From positions 1 to 44,593 of the forward strand of contig CAJQNJ010000047.1 of assembly GCA_905479685.1 (NCBI GenBank): a stretch of DNA of 44,593 nt, read 5' to 3'. Positions 1-8,258 of the stretch are shown here, one piece after another; position 1 is the first letter of the stretch; the number at the start of each line of letters is the position of its first letter. This DNA is from an uncultured Acidimicrobiales bacterium (GTDB lineage: Bacteria > Actinomycetota > Acidimicrobiia > Acidimicrobiales > SHLQ01). The notes beneath the pieces were generated by a model. That model had not been told where the DNA came from and searched no databases. It saw only the letters and a list, made by a program, of their open reading frames with translations. A program made the position numbers and the translations under genes.

Positions 1-792
1 TTTCCCGGTTTTCCCGACGGGATCATGGGCCCCGAGCTGATGATGAACTTCAGATCTCAGGCGCAACGATTCGGCGCCGAGGTCCAGACCGTCAAGGTCT
101 CCAAGGTCGACCTGTCCGAACGTCCGTTCAAGATATGGGTCGGAGATCCCGACGCTGCTGAACCAACACACCTCGCGCACACGATGATCGTGTCGACGGG
201 CGCACAGTCGATCATGCTCGGACTACCTCGCGAGACAGAGCTGATCGGCCACGGACTTTCCACCTGTGCGACCTGCGATGGCTTCTTCTTCCGAGATCAA
301 GAGATCGCCGTGGTCGGCGGCGGAGACTCGGCACTCGAAGAGGCCAACTTCTTGAGTCGCTTCGCATCAAAGGTCTATGTCGTGCACCGACGGGACGAAC
401 TCCGTGCATCACAGATCATGCAAGACCGCGCGATGTCCAATCCCAAGATCGAGTTCGTCTGGAATGCACGGGTCGTCGAGTACCTGGGTGACTCGAAACT
501 TTCAGGGGTCAAGGTCGAGAGCACCGTCGATGGATCAATCTCGGAACTCCCGGTCACCGGATTGTTCATCGCGATCGGACACACGCCCAACACGGGACTG
601 TTCACCGGACAGCTCGACATGAAGGACAACGGATATCTCCTTACCGAGCCTGGACGCACTGCAACGAACATCCCTGGTGTGTTCGCCTCAGGAGACGTAC
701 AAGACGACTATTACCGCCAAGCCATCACGGCGGCGGGTTCGGGCTGCCAAGCCGCCCTCGAAGCCGAACGGTGGCTAGAAGACCAAGATTGA
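1..792 (+). CDS. trxB: Thioredoxin-disulfide reductase (5'-truncated by window edge)
   Basis: Frame open from base 1 (FPGFPDGIMGPELM...); CATC redox motif (STCATCDGFFF), GGGDSA NAD(P)H-binding motif, C-terminal GVFASGDVQDDYYRQAITAAGSGCQAA. Confidence 0.97.
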   Translation, partial: FPGFPDGIMGPELMMNFRSQAQRFGAEVQTVKVSKVDLSERPFKIWVGDPDAAEPTHLAHTMIVSTGAQSIMLGLPRETELIGHGLSTCATCDGFFFRDQEIAVVGGGDSALEEANFLSRFASKVYVVHRRDELRASQIMQDRAMSNPKIEFVWNARVVEYLGDSKLSGVKVESTVDGSISELPVTGLFIAIGHTPNTGLFTGQLDMKDNGYLLTEPGRTATNIPGVFASGDVQDDYYRQAITAAGSGCQAALEAERWLEDQD

Positions 793-858
793 CCGAAGCA
801 AGGGAATGCCAGAGCCGTCATACTGGTTCCAGTACGAAGGTCGATGAAAGGACCCCCC

Positions 859-1188
859 GTGGCCTCAGAAAACGTAACCATCCTGTCCGACGAGAACTTC
901 TCGGACACCATCTCTGAAAAGGGCGAACCCGTCCTCGTTGACTTTTGGGCCGAGTGGTGCGGACCGTGCAAGATGATCGCTCCGATCCTCGATGAGATCG
1001 CCGATGAACAGGCCGGCAGCGTCAGAATCGCAAAGCTCAATGTCGATGACGCCCCCGACACTGCTCGCCAGTACGAGGTCATGAGCATCCCGACGATGAT
1101 CTTGTTCAAGGATGGCGAACCCGTGAAGAAGATTGTCGGGGCGAAACCAAAGGCCGCAATTCTCGGAGAGCTCGCCGAATATCTGTAA
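859..1188 (+). CDS. trxA: Thioredoxin; ORF opens at ATG 844 but GTG 859 after AAAGGA is a likely start
   Basis: WAEWCGPCKMIAPILDEIA active site; adjacent to trxB. Confidence 0.95.
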   Translation: MASENVTILSDENFSDTISEKGEPVLVDFWAEWCGPCKMIAPILDEIADEQAGSVRIAKLNVDDAPDTARQYEVMSIPTMILFKDGEPVKKIVGAKPKAAILGELAEYL

Positions 1189-1224
1189 CTCACCCCCTAT
1201 TGGTCCTGGAAGTAGTGTGGCCAG

Positions 1225-2211
1225 GTGAATGTCGTTGAGCTGCCTCGATTGAAACGTGGTGATGTCGGTGACAGTGTCGTCGACCTCCACGCACAGCTCA
1301 CAATCGCCGGCTACGCAGTCGAAACGATTCATCTCGATCGCTTCGGAGGCACAACCCATGACGCGCTTGTCGCGTTTCAGCGCCGGCGGGGGCTCGAACC
1401 CACTGGTGTTGTCGACGACGAAACGTGGCGATCTCTCGCCGAGGCCGCGCACTACTTCGGAGAGCGCCTCATGTGTAGGCGAACCCCCAACATGCGCGGT
1501 GATGATGTTGCTGAGCTCCAACTCCTCCTCGGCAGCTTGGGCTTTGACACGGGTTGGATCGACGGCATCTTTGGTCCCGAGACCGAAGATGCTGTTGCTG
1601 ACTTTCAACGCAATGCCGGGCTGCCTGTAGACGGTGTGGCAGGACCCACAACGTGCGCAACACTCACGCGCCTTCGGCTCTCCGCAAACGCAGCTCGCCC
1701 AGTGGCCGCGATCCGAGAACAAGAGCGTCTTCGACGAGGCAGGATTGGTCTCGTGGGCCGTCGCGTGGTCGTTGGCGACCTTGGACACTCCCCCAGCATC
1801 ATTGGGGACGTGGGGAGTCGGTTGCGCCGCGAAGGTGCCCGAGTCCTGTTGTTGCATCACCTCGACGGCTCCACCCACGCTCGAGCGGCGAACCAGTTTG
1901 ATGCCGAGATCTATCTGGGCTTCATTGCAACCGACGATGACCGGTGCACGGCGTCGTTCTACGAAACGGACTCGTTCTCGTCATATGGTGGTCAAGATCT
2001 TGCGAACCTCGCGATAGACACGTTGTCCATTGCGCTTCGCACACCTGGGGAGACGATGGGCACTCGATCGCCGGTGTTACGCGAAACCCGTATGCCCGCT
2101 GTCGTGTTTCGTATCGGCCCCAAAGATGACTTGGAGACAATCACGGGATCGATTGCATCGGCCATCTATGACGCACTCACCCGGTGGATCGAACATGGGG
2201 AAGAGACATAG
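1225..2211 (+). CDS. CwlM-like protein: two peptidoglycan-binding (PG_binding_1) repeats plus degenerate N-acetylmuramoyl-L-alanine amidase (Amidase_3-like) domain
   Basis: Two repeats (GDSVVDLHAQLTIAGY...FGGTTHDALVAFQRRRGL and GDDVAELQLLLGSLGF...FGPETEDAVADFQRNAGL); C-terminal VVVGDLGH...; position between trxA and parB as for actinobacterial cwlM. Confidence 0.8.
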   Translation: MNVVELPRLKRGDVGDSVVDLHAQLTIAGYAVETIHLDRFGGTTHDALVAFQRRRGLEPTGVVDDETWRSLAEAAHYFGERLMCRRTPNMRGDDVAELQLLLGSLGFDTGWIDGIFGPETEDAVADFQRNAGLPVDGVAGPTTCATLTRLRLSANAARPVAAIREQERLRRGRIGLVGRRVVVGDLGHSPSIIGDVGSRLRREGARVLLLHHLDGSTHARAANQFDAEIYLGFIATDDDRCTASFYETDSFSSYGGQDLANLAIDTLSIALRTPGETMGTRSPVLRETRMPAVVFRIGPKDDLETITGSIASAIYDALTRWIEHGEET

Positions 2212-2264
2212 AACGCGTCGGACGTCCCAGTCTAACTGATCTCGAACGTATGTTCGATATCAGG

Positions 2265-3152
2265 TCAGGGGGCGATGATTCGATAGATACGTTCGAGATC
2301 GTCAAGGTCCGCGTAGTCGATGAGGATCTTGCCCTTCTTGGCACCTAGAGATACCCCGACGCTCGTCTCCAGACGCTCGGACAGGAGTCGCTCCAGCTCG
2401 AGAATCGCAGGAGCCCGCGTTGTGCCGAGAGCGGGTCGCGCTCGCGCGCTCGCCGGCTCAGGCGCGTCGATCGGAGAAGTGACAGCATCTTTGCCCTCAC
2501 CCTTCAGGATCTGTTCGGTGTCGCGGACCGATAGACCGTCAGACACGATGCGATCGGCTAGTGCTTTCTGCTCGGCTTCGGTCTCCAGCGCGAGGATCGC
2601 ACGAGCGTGACCAGCGCTCAATCGACCATCGGACACATACCGCTGCACTGCTGTAGGTAACGTGAGTAGTCGTAATGTGTTCGCCACTGCCGAGCGAGAC
2701 TTTCCGACGCGTTTGGCAATCTTTGCCTGGGTCAGGTCAAAGTCGTCCGCCAACTGCTGATACGCTGCCGCCTCTTCGAGAACATTCAGATCTTGACGAT
2801 GGAGGTTCTCTACCAGGGCCTGCTCGAGGGATGCCATGTCATCGGCTACCCGGACGATGACGGGAACGTCCTGCAGACCAGCCCGCTTGGCTGCCCTCCA
2901 CCGACGCTCACCCGCAATCAACTGATACCCGTCGCCATCCTTGCGTACGAGGAGTGGCTGGAGGACTCCTAGCTCGCGAACCGAACTCGTCAACGCATCG
3001 AGGGTTTCTTCGTCGAAGTGCTCGCGTGGCTGATACGCGTTGGCATGAATCGATGTGACAGCGATGGTTTGAAATGTTGCATCCGGATTGTCAGTTACAT
3101 CGGAGGGAATCAACGCCCCGAGGCCCCGTCCAAGACCACTTTGTCGCGTCAT
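2265..3152 (-). CDS. parB: Chromosome-partitioning protein ParB
   Basis: YQPREHFDEETLDALTSSVRELGVLQPLLVRK..YQLIAGERRWRAAKRAGL; HTH LTQAKIAKRVGKSRSAVANTLRLL; RLSAGHARAIL; next to parA and parS. Confidence 0.97.
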   Translation of the reverse strand: MTRQSGLGRGLGALIPSDVTDNPDATFQTIAVTSIHANAYQPREHFDEETLDALTSSVRELGVLQPLLVRKDGDGYQLIAGERRWRAAKRAGLQDVPVIVRVADDMASLEQALVENLHRQDLNVLEEAAAYQQLADDFDLTQAKIAKRVGKSRSAVANTLRLLTLPTAVQRYVSDGRLSAGHARAILALETEAEQKALADRIVSDGLSVRDTEQILKGEGKDAVTSPIDAPEPASARARPALGTTRAPAILELERLLSERLETSVGVSLGAKKGKILIDYADLDDLERIYRIIAP

Positions 3153-4228
3153 TCGTTTTCCTCCAGGGTCTCGCTGTCAGCTTCAGGCATCACCTCTGGG
3201 CTGCCGCCCAGAATCATTGTTGCCCCAAGCCCGCTTGGTCGCTTGATCGGCGCTGCAGTTGGTTCATCGAGACCCAATTGCGGCTGCGGGGGTGCGGGGT
3301 CATCGGGTGCAGGGTCATCGGGTGCAGGGTCATCGGGTGCGAGGTCATCGGGTGCAGGGTCGCTCTCGCGTTCGGGAACGATCTCAACGCCACCCGAACT
3401 CGGAACGTTGTCGTCATCGAGATTGAGTTCGTTGCCAAGTACTTCGTTCGCAAGGTCTCGGTACGCCTGCGCTCCACGATTTTCCGGGTCGAAGACGGTG
3501 ATTGGTTGACCATACGAGGGTGCCTCGGAGAGACGCACCACGCGGGGAATCACAATCTTGCAGACCTTCTCTCCAAAGTGGTTCCTCACCTCGTCGACGA
3601 CCTGACCTGCCAGCTTTGTCCGGGCGTCGTACATCACGAGAACAATGGTTGAGATCTCGAGACTCTGATTGAGGCTCTTTCGGACCAGCTCTACATTACG
3701 AACGAGCTGCCCGACCCCTTCCAACGCATAGTATTCACATTGAATCGGCACGAGGACCTCGGTCGCAGCCACAAGTGCGTTGATCGTGAGAAGCCCGAGC
3801 GACGGGGGACAGTCGATGAACACATAGTCGTAGTCGCCGACGATGGGGGCAAGGGCATCGATCAATCGCCGCTCGCGATTGAAGCCTGGCACCAACTCGA
3901 TCTCTGCCCCCGCCAAATCGAGGCTGGATGGTGCAACAAAGAGCCCTTCAACATCAGCGACGGGTTCGAGTGTGTCTTCAAGTGGGGTATCCCCCAGCAA
4001 CACGTCGTACATATTCTTCTCGATAGCCCGAGGGTTGATCCCAAGCCCCGTGGAGGCATTTGCCTGGGGGTCGAGATCGATGAGAAGCACACGTTGCCCG
4101 AGCTCAGCGAGAGCGGCACCAAGATTGACGGTTGTTGTGGTCTTGCCCACACCGCCCTTTTGATTCGCAATTGCAATGACTCGGGTCTTTGATTGCGCGA
4201 TCAGTTCCGAGGAGGTCATATCCAACAA
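3149..4228 (-). CDS. parA: Chromosome-partitioning ATPase ParA (Soj) with acidic/proline-rich C-terminal extension
   Basis: Deviant Walker A ANQKGGVGKTTTTVNLGAALA; DLDPQANASTGLG; FIDCPPSLGLLT. 4-bp overlap with parB. Confidence 0.97.
   Translation of the reverse strand: MLDMTSSELIAQSKTRVIAIANQKGGVGKTTTTVNLGAALAELGQRVLLIDLDPQANASTGLGINPRAIEKNMYDVLLGDTPLEDTLEPVADVEGLFVAPSSLDLAGAEIELVPGFNRERRLIDALAPIVGDYDYVFIDCPPSLGLLTINALVAATEVLVPIQCEYYALEGVGQLVRNVELVRKSLNQSLEISTIVLVMYDARTKLAGQVVDEVRNHFGEKVCKIVIPRVVRLSEAPSYGQPITVFDPENRGAQAYRDLANEVLGNELNLDDDNVPSSGGVEIVPERESDPAPDDLAPDDPAPDDPAPDDPAPPQPQLGLDEPTAAPIKRPSGLGATMILGGSPEVMPEADSETLEENE
3297..3361. repeat. About four tandem 15-bp units (gggtcatcgggtgca/g-type) inside parA, encoding DDPAP/DDLAP
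   Basis: Direct reading: gggtcatcgggtgcagggtcatcgggtgcagggtcatcgggtgcgaggtcatcgggtgca. Confidence 0.9.
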
Positions 4229-4325
4229 CCGTACCTCTTCGCATCATCATGGTGGTGACAGTCAACAAAATTCTCTTCAGGCACGTGAGCAACAGCAGCA
4301 ACAGCTCAGTGTGCAGCCGTCCAGG

Positions 4326-4341
4326 TGTTTCACGTGAAACC
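4326..4341. promoter_or_regulatory. parS: parS site (15/16 match: TGTTTCACGTGAAACC)
   Basis: Match to TGTTTCACGTGAAACA with one terminal mismatch; upstream of parA. Confidence 0.93.
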
Positions 4342-4375
4342 TTCATCTGTACGCAGTTGGATACACGTGGTTGGT

Positions 4376-4391
4376 TGTTTCACGTGAAACA
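4376..4391. promoter_or_regulatory. parS: parS site (perfect TGTTTCACGTGAAACA), embedded in a 24-bp perfect palindrome 4372-4395
   Basis: tggttgtttcacgtgaaacaacca read directly. Confidence 0.97.
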
Positions 4392-4449
4392 ACCAGGCGG
4401 ACACCCAGGACCCCGGGGGAGATCGCGAGAACCGCGGCGTGTTGGTTCT

Positions 4450-5061
4450 TTAGAACAGCAGCGTCTTACGGGCACCGCGTCGGGGAAGGTCGGGGATCTC
4501 TTGTGGTGTCCGACGGAACCGCGCATACTTTCCAGACGGCGTCATCCAGCTCTCCTCGAACTCCAGGCCGGTTCGTTCTAGTCCAGCCTTTGGCCATCGG
4601 CGCTCCAGATCACCCGAACGCGGCTCACTCACAAGCAATGAGCCACCCGTACGAAGAAATGGGCTCGCACACTCCGCCGTATCGCCGGGAGGACCAAACG
4701 ATCGTGCAGTCACCCAATCCGCACATCCGCGCAGTGGACCTCGGCCCACGAGTGCGGCGTCTTCGGCAACGACGGAGACTCGATCCTGTAACCTCAGTCG
4801 ATGAACCGCACGAGTGAGGAGCTCGGTGCGTCCCTGTCGTCGCTCGATCAGCGTCCAGCGTGTGTCCTCGAAGGCGTCTGCGAGAACGAGCGCCGGAAGT
4901 CCAGCCCCAGAGCCGAGGTCAACAACGTCTCCAACAAACACCGCGTGTGGGGTGCTCGAAAAAGCAACAAACCCCATGGCGTGTTCGCCATGGGGTTTGC
5001 TTTCACCACCAAACTGACCCGCTCGAATCCCCTCCAACAGCACATCTTCGGCAGAACGCAT
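4450..5061 (-). CDS. rsmG: 16S rRNA (guanine-N7)-methyltransferase RsmG/GidB
   Basis: VVDLGSGAGLPALVLA SAM motif; TLIERRQGRTELLTRAV; WVTARSFGPP; conserved position between parA and jag. Confidence 0.9.
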   Translation of the reverse strand: MRSAEDVLLEGIRAGQFGGESKPHGEHAMGFVAFSSTPHAVFVGDVVDLGSGAGLPALVLADAFEDTRWTLIERRQGRTELLTRAVHRLRLQDRVSVVAEDAALVGRGPLRGCADWVTARSFGPPGDTAECASPFLRTGGSLLVSEPRSGDLERRWPKAGLERTGLEFEESWMTPSGKYARFRRTPQEIPDLPRRGARKTLLF

Positions 5062-5073
5062 GCACTCTGTGTA

Positions 5074-6111
5074 TCAGAGTGGGCGAATAACCACTCGCCT
5101 TCTCGGCTCTTCACCCTCCGAGCCAGTCTCGACGCCGTCGATCTCGTTCACGGCGTCGTGCACGACTTTGCGGTCAGCGGGCCCCATTGGCTCGAGTAGT
5201 TTCTCGGTACCTGATTCAATGACATCGGCGGCGATCTGTGCAGCGAATCCCCGAAGTGCAGCTGTACGACGAGCGCGGTAACCGGCCACGTCTACACGTA
5301 GCCGATCTGTCTTTGCACCATCTGACTTGCGTTGAACAACAGTCCGAGTCAATTCCTGTAACGCATTGAGGGTGACACCCTTTTGTCCAACGAGAAGACC
5401 TAGTTCGCTGCCAGTTACTTCCAGCTCGATGGCGTCATCATCGACTTCTTCGGCAACTACGGCGACCGAGCCATCCATCTCGAATGCTCCAAGCACGCCC
5501 TCGAGAAACTCTCTGGCTGCCTTCTCCTGATCGCTTCTGCTCATTTGTTCATCCACGGAGTCCCTCTTCCCGTTGTCACCAGTTGTCTGATCGCCACTCC
5601 GAGGAGGGCTGCTTGCCTTGTCACGATTTCCACCAGACGTACCTCCCTGACGACCATCGCCGCCAGATTTCTTCGCCTCGCCCTTCGACTTCGACGACTG
5701 TTCGCTCGGGGCGACAGCATCAGAAGTCGTCGAATCGTTATTGTCACGGGACGACTTGCCCTTGGCTGAGTCGTTCCTGTTGGAGCCACCAGACTTCGCC
5801 GCGGCCTTCGCTCCTCCGCGCTTGCCTTCCTCGTTCCCGCCCTTGCTGGAACGTGACCCTGCTTTTTGATTGCGGTTTCGACCACTTCCACCCCCACCAG
5901 TTCGTCGACGACCACGGTCATCTTTGGTGGCCGTCTGTTTGGGGCGAACACGTGCACGGATTCTGGCCTCGTTCTTGACGCGGCCGAACAATCCTTTCTC
6001 GACATCGTTCACAACATCGAACTCAGCCTCGTCAGCAACGATCCCAAGTTGGTCGAGCGCATGGCTCTTTGCTTCATCGAGCGTTCTACCCGACGTGGTA
6101 ATCCAGTCCAT
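5074..6111 (-). CDS. khpB: Jag/KhpB RNA-binding protein (Jag_N, long low-complexity linker, KH and R3H domains)
   Basis: N-term TTSGRTLDEAKSHALDQLG...EKGLFGRVKNEARIRARV; KH ELGLLVGQKGVTLNALQELTRTVV; R3H PMGPADRKVVHDAVNEIDGVETGSEGEEPRRRVVI; adjacent to yidC. Confidence 0.93.
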   Translation of the reverse strand: MDWITTSGRTLDEAKSHALDQLGIVADEAEFDVVNDVEKGLFGRVKNEARIRARVRPKQTATKDDRGRRRTGGGGSGRNRNQKAGSRSSKGGNEEGKRGGAKAAAKSGGSNRNDSAKGKSSRDNNDSTTSDAVAPSEQSSKSKGEAKKSGGDGRQGGTSGGNRDKASSPPRSGDQTTGDNGKRDSVDEQMSRSDQEKAAREFLEGVLGAFEMDGSVAVVAEEVDDDAIELEVTGSELGLLVGQKGVTLNALQELTRTVVQRKSDGAKTDRLRVDVAGYRARRTAALRGFAAQIAADVIESGTEKLLEPMGPADRKVVHDAVNEIDGVETGSEGEEPRRRVVIRPL

Positions 6112-6113
6112 TT

Positions 6114-7211
6114 CTACCTCTTCTTCTTCTTGCGCGCCTTCGGCTGGACACTTGCGCGAGCACTAGCTTGCCTGCCGCTTGAGTTGCGACCAGGTGCGCC
6201 CGTCTGCGCTGCCGTTGACGTCTTCGATTTCTTCTTTGCTCCACTAGACCCGTTCTTCTTTGGGCTACTGGTTTTCGAGTTGTTCTTTGTCGAACGAGAG
6301 TTCTTTGTGTTACTACCCTTGCTGCCGCCACCTTTACCCGAACTGCTCTTGGAGTCCCGGGGTGAGTCCTCACGGTTCTTTCGCAATTGTCCGCCGAGCG
6401 AGTCTTCGCCGTGATACATCGAGCGCGTGATGTAGTACTGCTGCGCAATCCGGTACAAGTTGGACACGAGGAAGTAGAACACGATGGCGGCAGGAAGCGT
6501 GAACGCGAACACGGGCAGGAAGAAGGGCATGAACTTCATGATCATTTCCTGCGTTGGATTGACTGCCGCGCCCGTCTGGCGCTTCCGAATCATCTGATGT
6601 TGCACCCATCCCGAGATGCCAACGACCAACACGAGCAGAAGGTAGGGGAGCGCGTCGATAATGCCGTCGCCGAGCACCTGGCTCGCCGAGCGGGCGAGAT
6701 CGAACCCCATGCTGTTCATCTCGCTGGTGTTGGAGAGGTCTTCGAAGAGTTGCGTGTCCTCGCTGACATATGCGGGGTTGAACAGACGGTTCTCGCCAAG
6801 ATCGATGACCTCGGGAGCAGTACCACCCGCTAGAGAGCCAGTGACTTCGCCAAACTCGGTTCCGACGTCAGTTGCGCGGCGGGTGATTCCAATGATCACG
6901 CGGTACAAGACCAAGAACACGGGAATCTGAAACAGCATCGGGATACAGCCGCCAACGGGATTGATGTTGTTCGCTTTATAGAACTCCATCATTTCGGCGT
7001 TCATCGCCTCGCGCTCGTCCTTGTCGTACTTGTTCTGAATCGCCTTCAGCTCCGGCTGGAGTAACTGCATCTTGAGCATCGACTTCGTGCCCGTCAGCGT
7101 GAGCGGAGTGGAGATCACCAGTACGACCAAGGTCAACAAGACGATGGCAACGACATACGAGTTGTTGAGGTCGTAGAAGAACGACAGCAGGTTTGCGATA
7201 AGATCGAACAT
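6114..7211 (-). CDS. yidC: Membrane protein insertase YidC
   Basis: SMLKMQLLQPELKAIQNKYDKDEREAMNAEMMEFYKANNINPVGGCIPMLFQIPVFLVLYRV; basic Ser/Lys-rich C-terminus. Confidence 0.96.
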   Translation of the reverse strand: MFDLIANLLSFFYDLNNSYVVAIVLLTLVVLVISTPLTLTGTKSMLKMQLLQPELKAIQNKYDKDEREAMNAEMMEFYKANNINPVGGCIPMLFQIPVFLVLYRVIIGITRRATDVGTEFGEVTGSLAGGTAPEVIDLGENRLFNPAYVSEDTQLFEDLSNTSEMNSMGFDLARSASQVLGDGIIDALPYLLLVLVVGISGWVQHQMIRKRQTGAAVNPTQEMIMKFMPFFLPVFAFTLPAAIVFYFLVSNLYRIAQQYYITRSMYHGEDSLGGQLRKNREDSPRDSKSSSGKGGGSKGSNTKNSRSTKNNSKTSSPKKNGSSGAKKKSKTSTAAQTGAPGRNSSGRQASARASVQPKARKKKKR

Positions 7212-7432
7212 CAGTTCGCCTTCCGAGCGGGAATTGGGTCAAATCCATGTCCACCCCAAGGATGGCAACGACAAATACGGCGCAGACCGAGCCAAGATCC
7301 TCGGAGAAATCCGAACTCAGCGATGGCGTCGTCCGTGTAATGAGAGCACGTCGGCGAGTATCGACATGTCGGCGGTCGAGTCGACGACCACGCGTGATAG
7401 ATCGATATCAGGCCGCGAGAAACCCGTTTCAC
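7211..7432 (-). CDS. yidD: Membrane protein insertion efficiency factor YidD
   Basis: CRYSPTCSHYTDDAIAEFGFLRGSWLGLRRICRCHPWGGHGFDPIP. Confidence 0.95.
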   Translation of the reverse strand: MKRVSRGLISIYHAWSSTRPPTCRYSPTCSHYTDDAIAEFGFLRGSWLGLRRICRCHPWGGHGFDPIPARKAN

Positions 7433-7791
7433 GAGACACTCTCGACTGATTTTTCCATCTTTTTCATGAGTTCCAACACCTGATTCCGAAGCTCGGAAAA
7501 TTGCAGCTCGTGAGCACCTGGCAACACAATGACCATCGCCGCCGCCAACCGTGGAGCGTTCTCGATGCCCAGGACCTCACTGAAGATCGCCCGAAGCCGG
7601 CGCCGAATACGGTTTCGCACCACTGCGTTCCCTACCTTGCGAGAAATCGAGTACGCAATCCGCGGGGTCTGGGTCGAATCAGCGTCCGTTCTCACAAGAA
7701 GATACCTGCATCGCAAGTCTCGAGATCGAACGTGCAGACCATCCGATCGAAGCCGAACAAGTTCGGCTCGGTCAGATATCCCCGAGATCAA
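7429..7791 (-). CDS. rnpA: Ribonuclease P protein component
   Basis: [27 protein letters not shown] signature; between rpmH and yidD. Confidence 0.95.
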   Translation of the reverse strand: MISGISDRAELVRLRSDGLHVRSRDLRCRYLLVRTDADSTQTPRIAYSISRKVGNAVVRNRIRRRLRAIFSEVLGIENAPRLAAAMVIVLPGAHELQFSELRNQVLELMKKMEKSVESVS

Positions 7792-7922
7792 GCCGACAGC
7801 TTGTGGCGGCCCTTACGGCGACGATTCTTCAGGATCTCTCGGCCAGCGCGGGTCGACATCCGCTGGCGAAAGCCGTGTTTCTTCGACCGTTTGCGGACAT
7901 TTGGCTGATACGTGCGCTTCAT
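7788..7922 (-). CDS. rpmH: 50S ribosomal protein L34 (start at MKRTYQPN, not the longer ORF start 7973)
   Basis: [44 protein letters not shown]. Confidence 0.98.
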   Translation of the reverse strand: MKRTYQPNVRKRSKKHGFRQRMSTRAGREILKNRRRKGRHKLSA

Positions 7923-8151
7923 CTCTTCTCCAAATCGTCTGGGCGAAGGACCGATGCACACCAATGGCATCACATGCCATGGCTGTCGGGGTGGGACACA
8001 CGCGCGCCCCTCGCTGAAAGAGAACCAGCCAATGTTACGGCCGCGCGGGTACGCGTTCCAACCATCTCGCCCGATTCACCGTCGAGGAGCTTGCGTGCAA
8101 GGGTCGCGTTCGTGGTCGGCGAGTCGCGCGCAATTCCAACGTTTCTTGGGG

Positions 8152-8240
8152 TTATCCACACCCGGTTGGCGCGCGGTTGGGCGACGCGCGAGGGTAAGAG
8201 GTCCAAGGCTGTCCACATCTGTGGAGCGTGCTGTGGAAAC
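8152..8240. promoter_or_regulatory. DnaA-box cluster upstream of dnaA (perfect TTATCCACA 8152-8160; CTGTCCACA 8209-8217; TGTGGAGCG 8220-8228; TGTGGAAAC 8232-8240)
   Basis: Direct matches/near-matches to TTATCCACA on both strands. Confidence 0.75.
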
Positions 8241-8258
8241 AAGGTGGAGTGAACGAAC

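Noticed and set aside
865-1878. Minus-strand 337-aa ORF
   Set aside because: Antisense to trxA and the CwlM-like gene; no coherent domain.
7425-7440. parS-like CGTTTCACGAGACACT in yidD
   Set aside because: Four mismatches to the 16-bp parS consensus and inside coding sequence.
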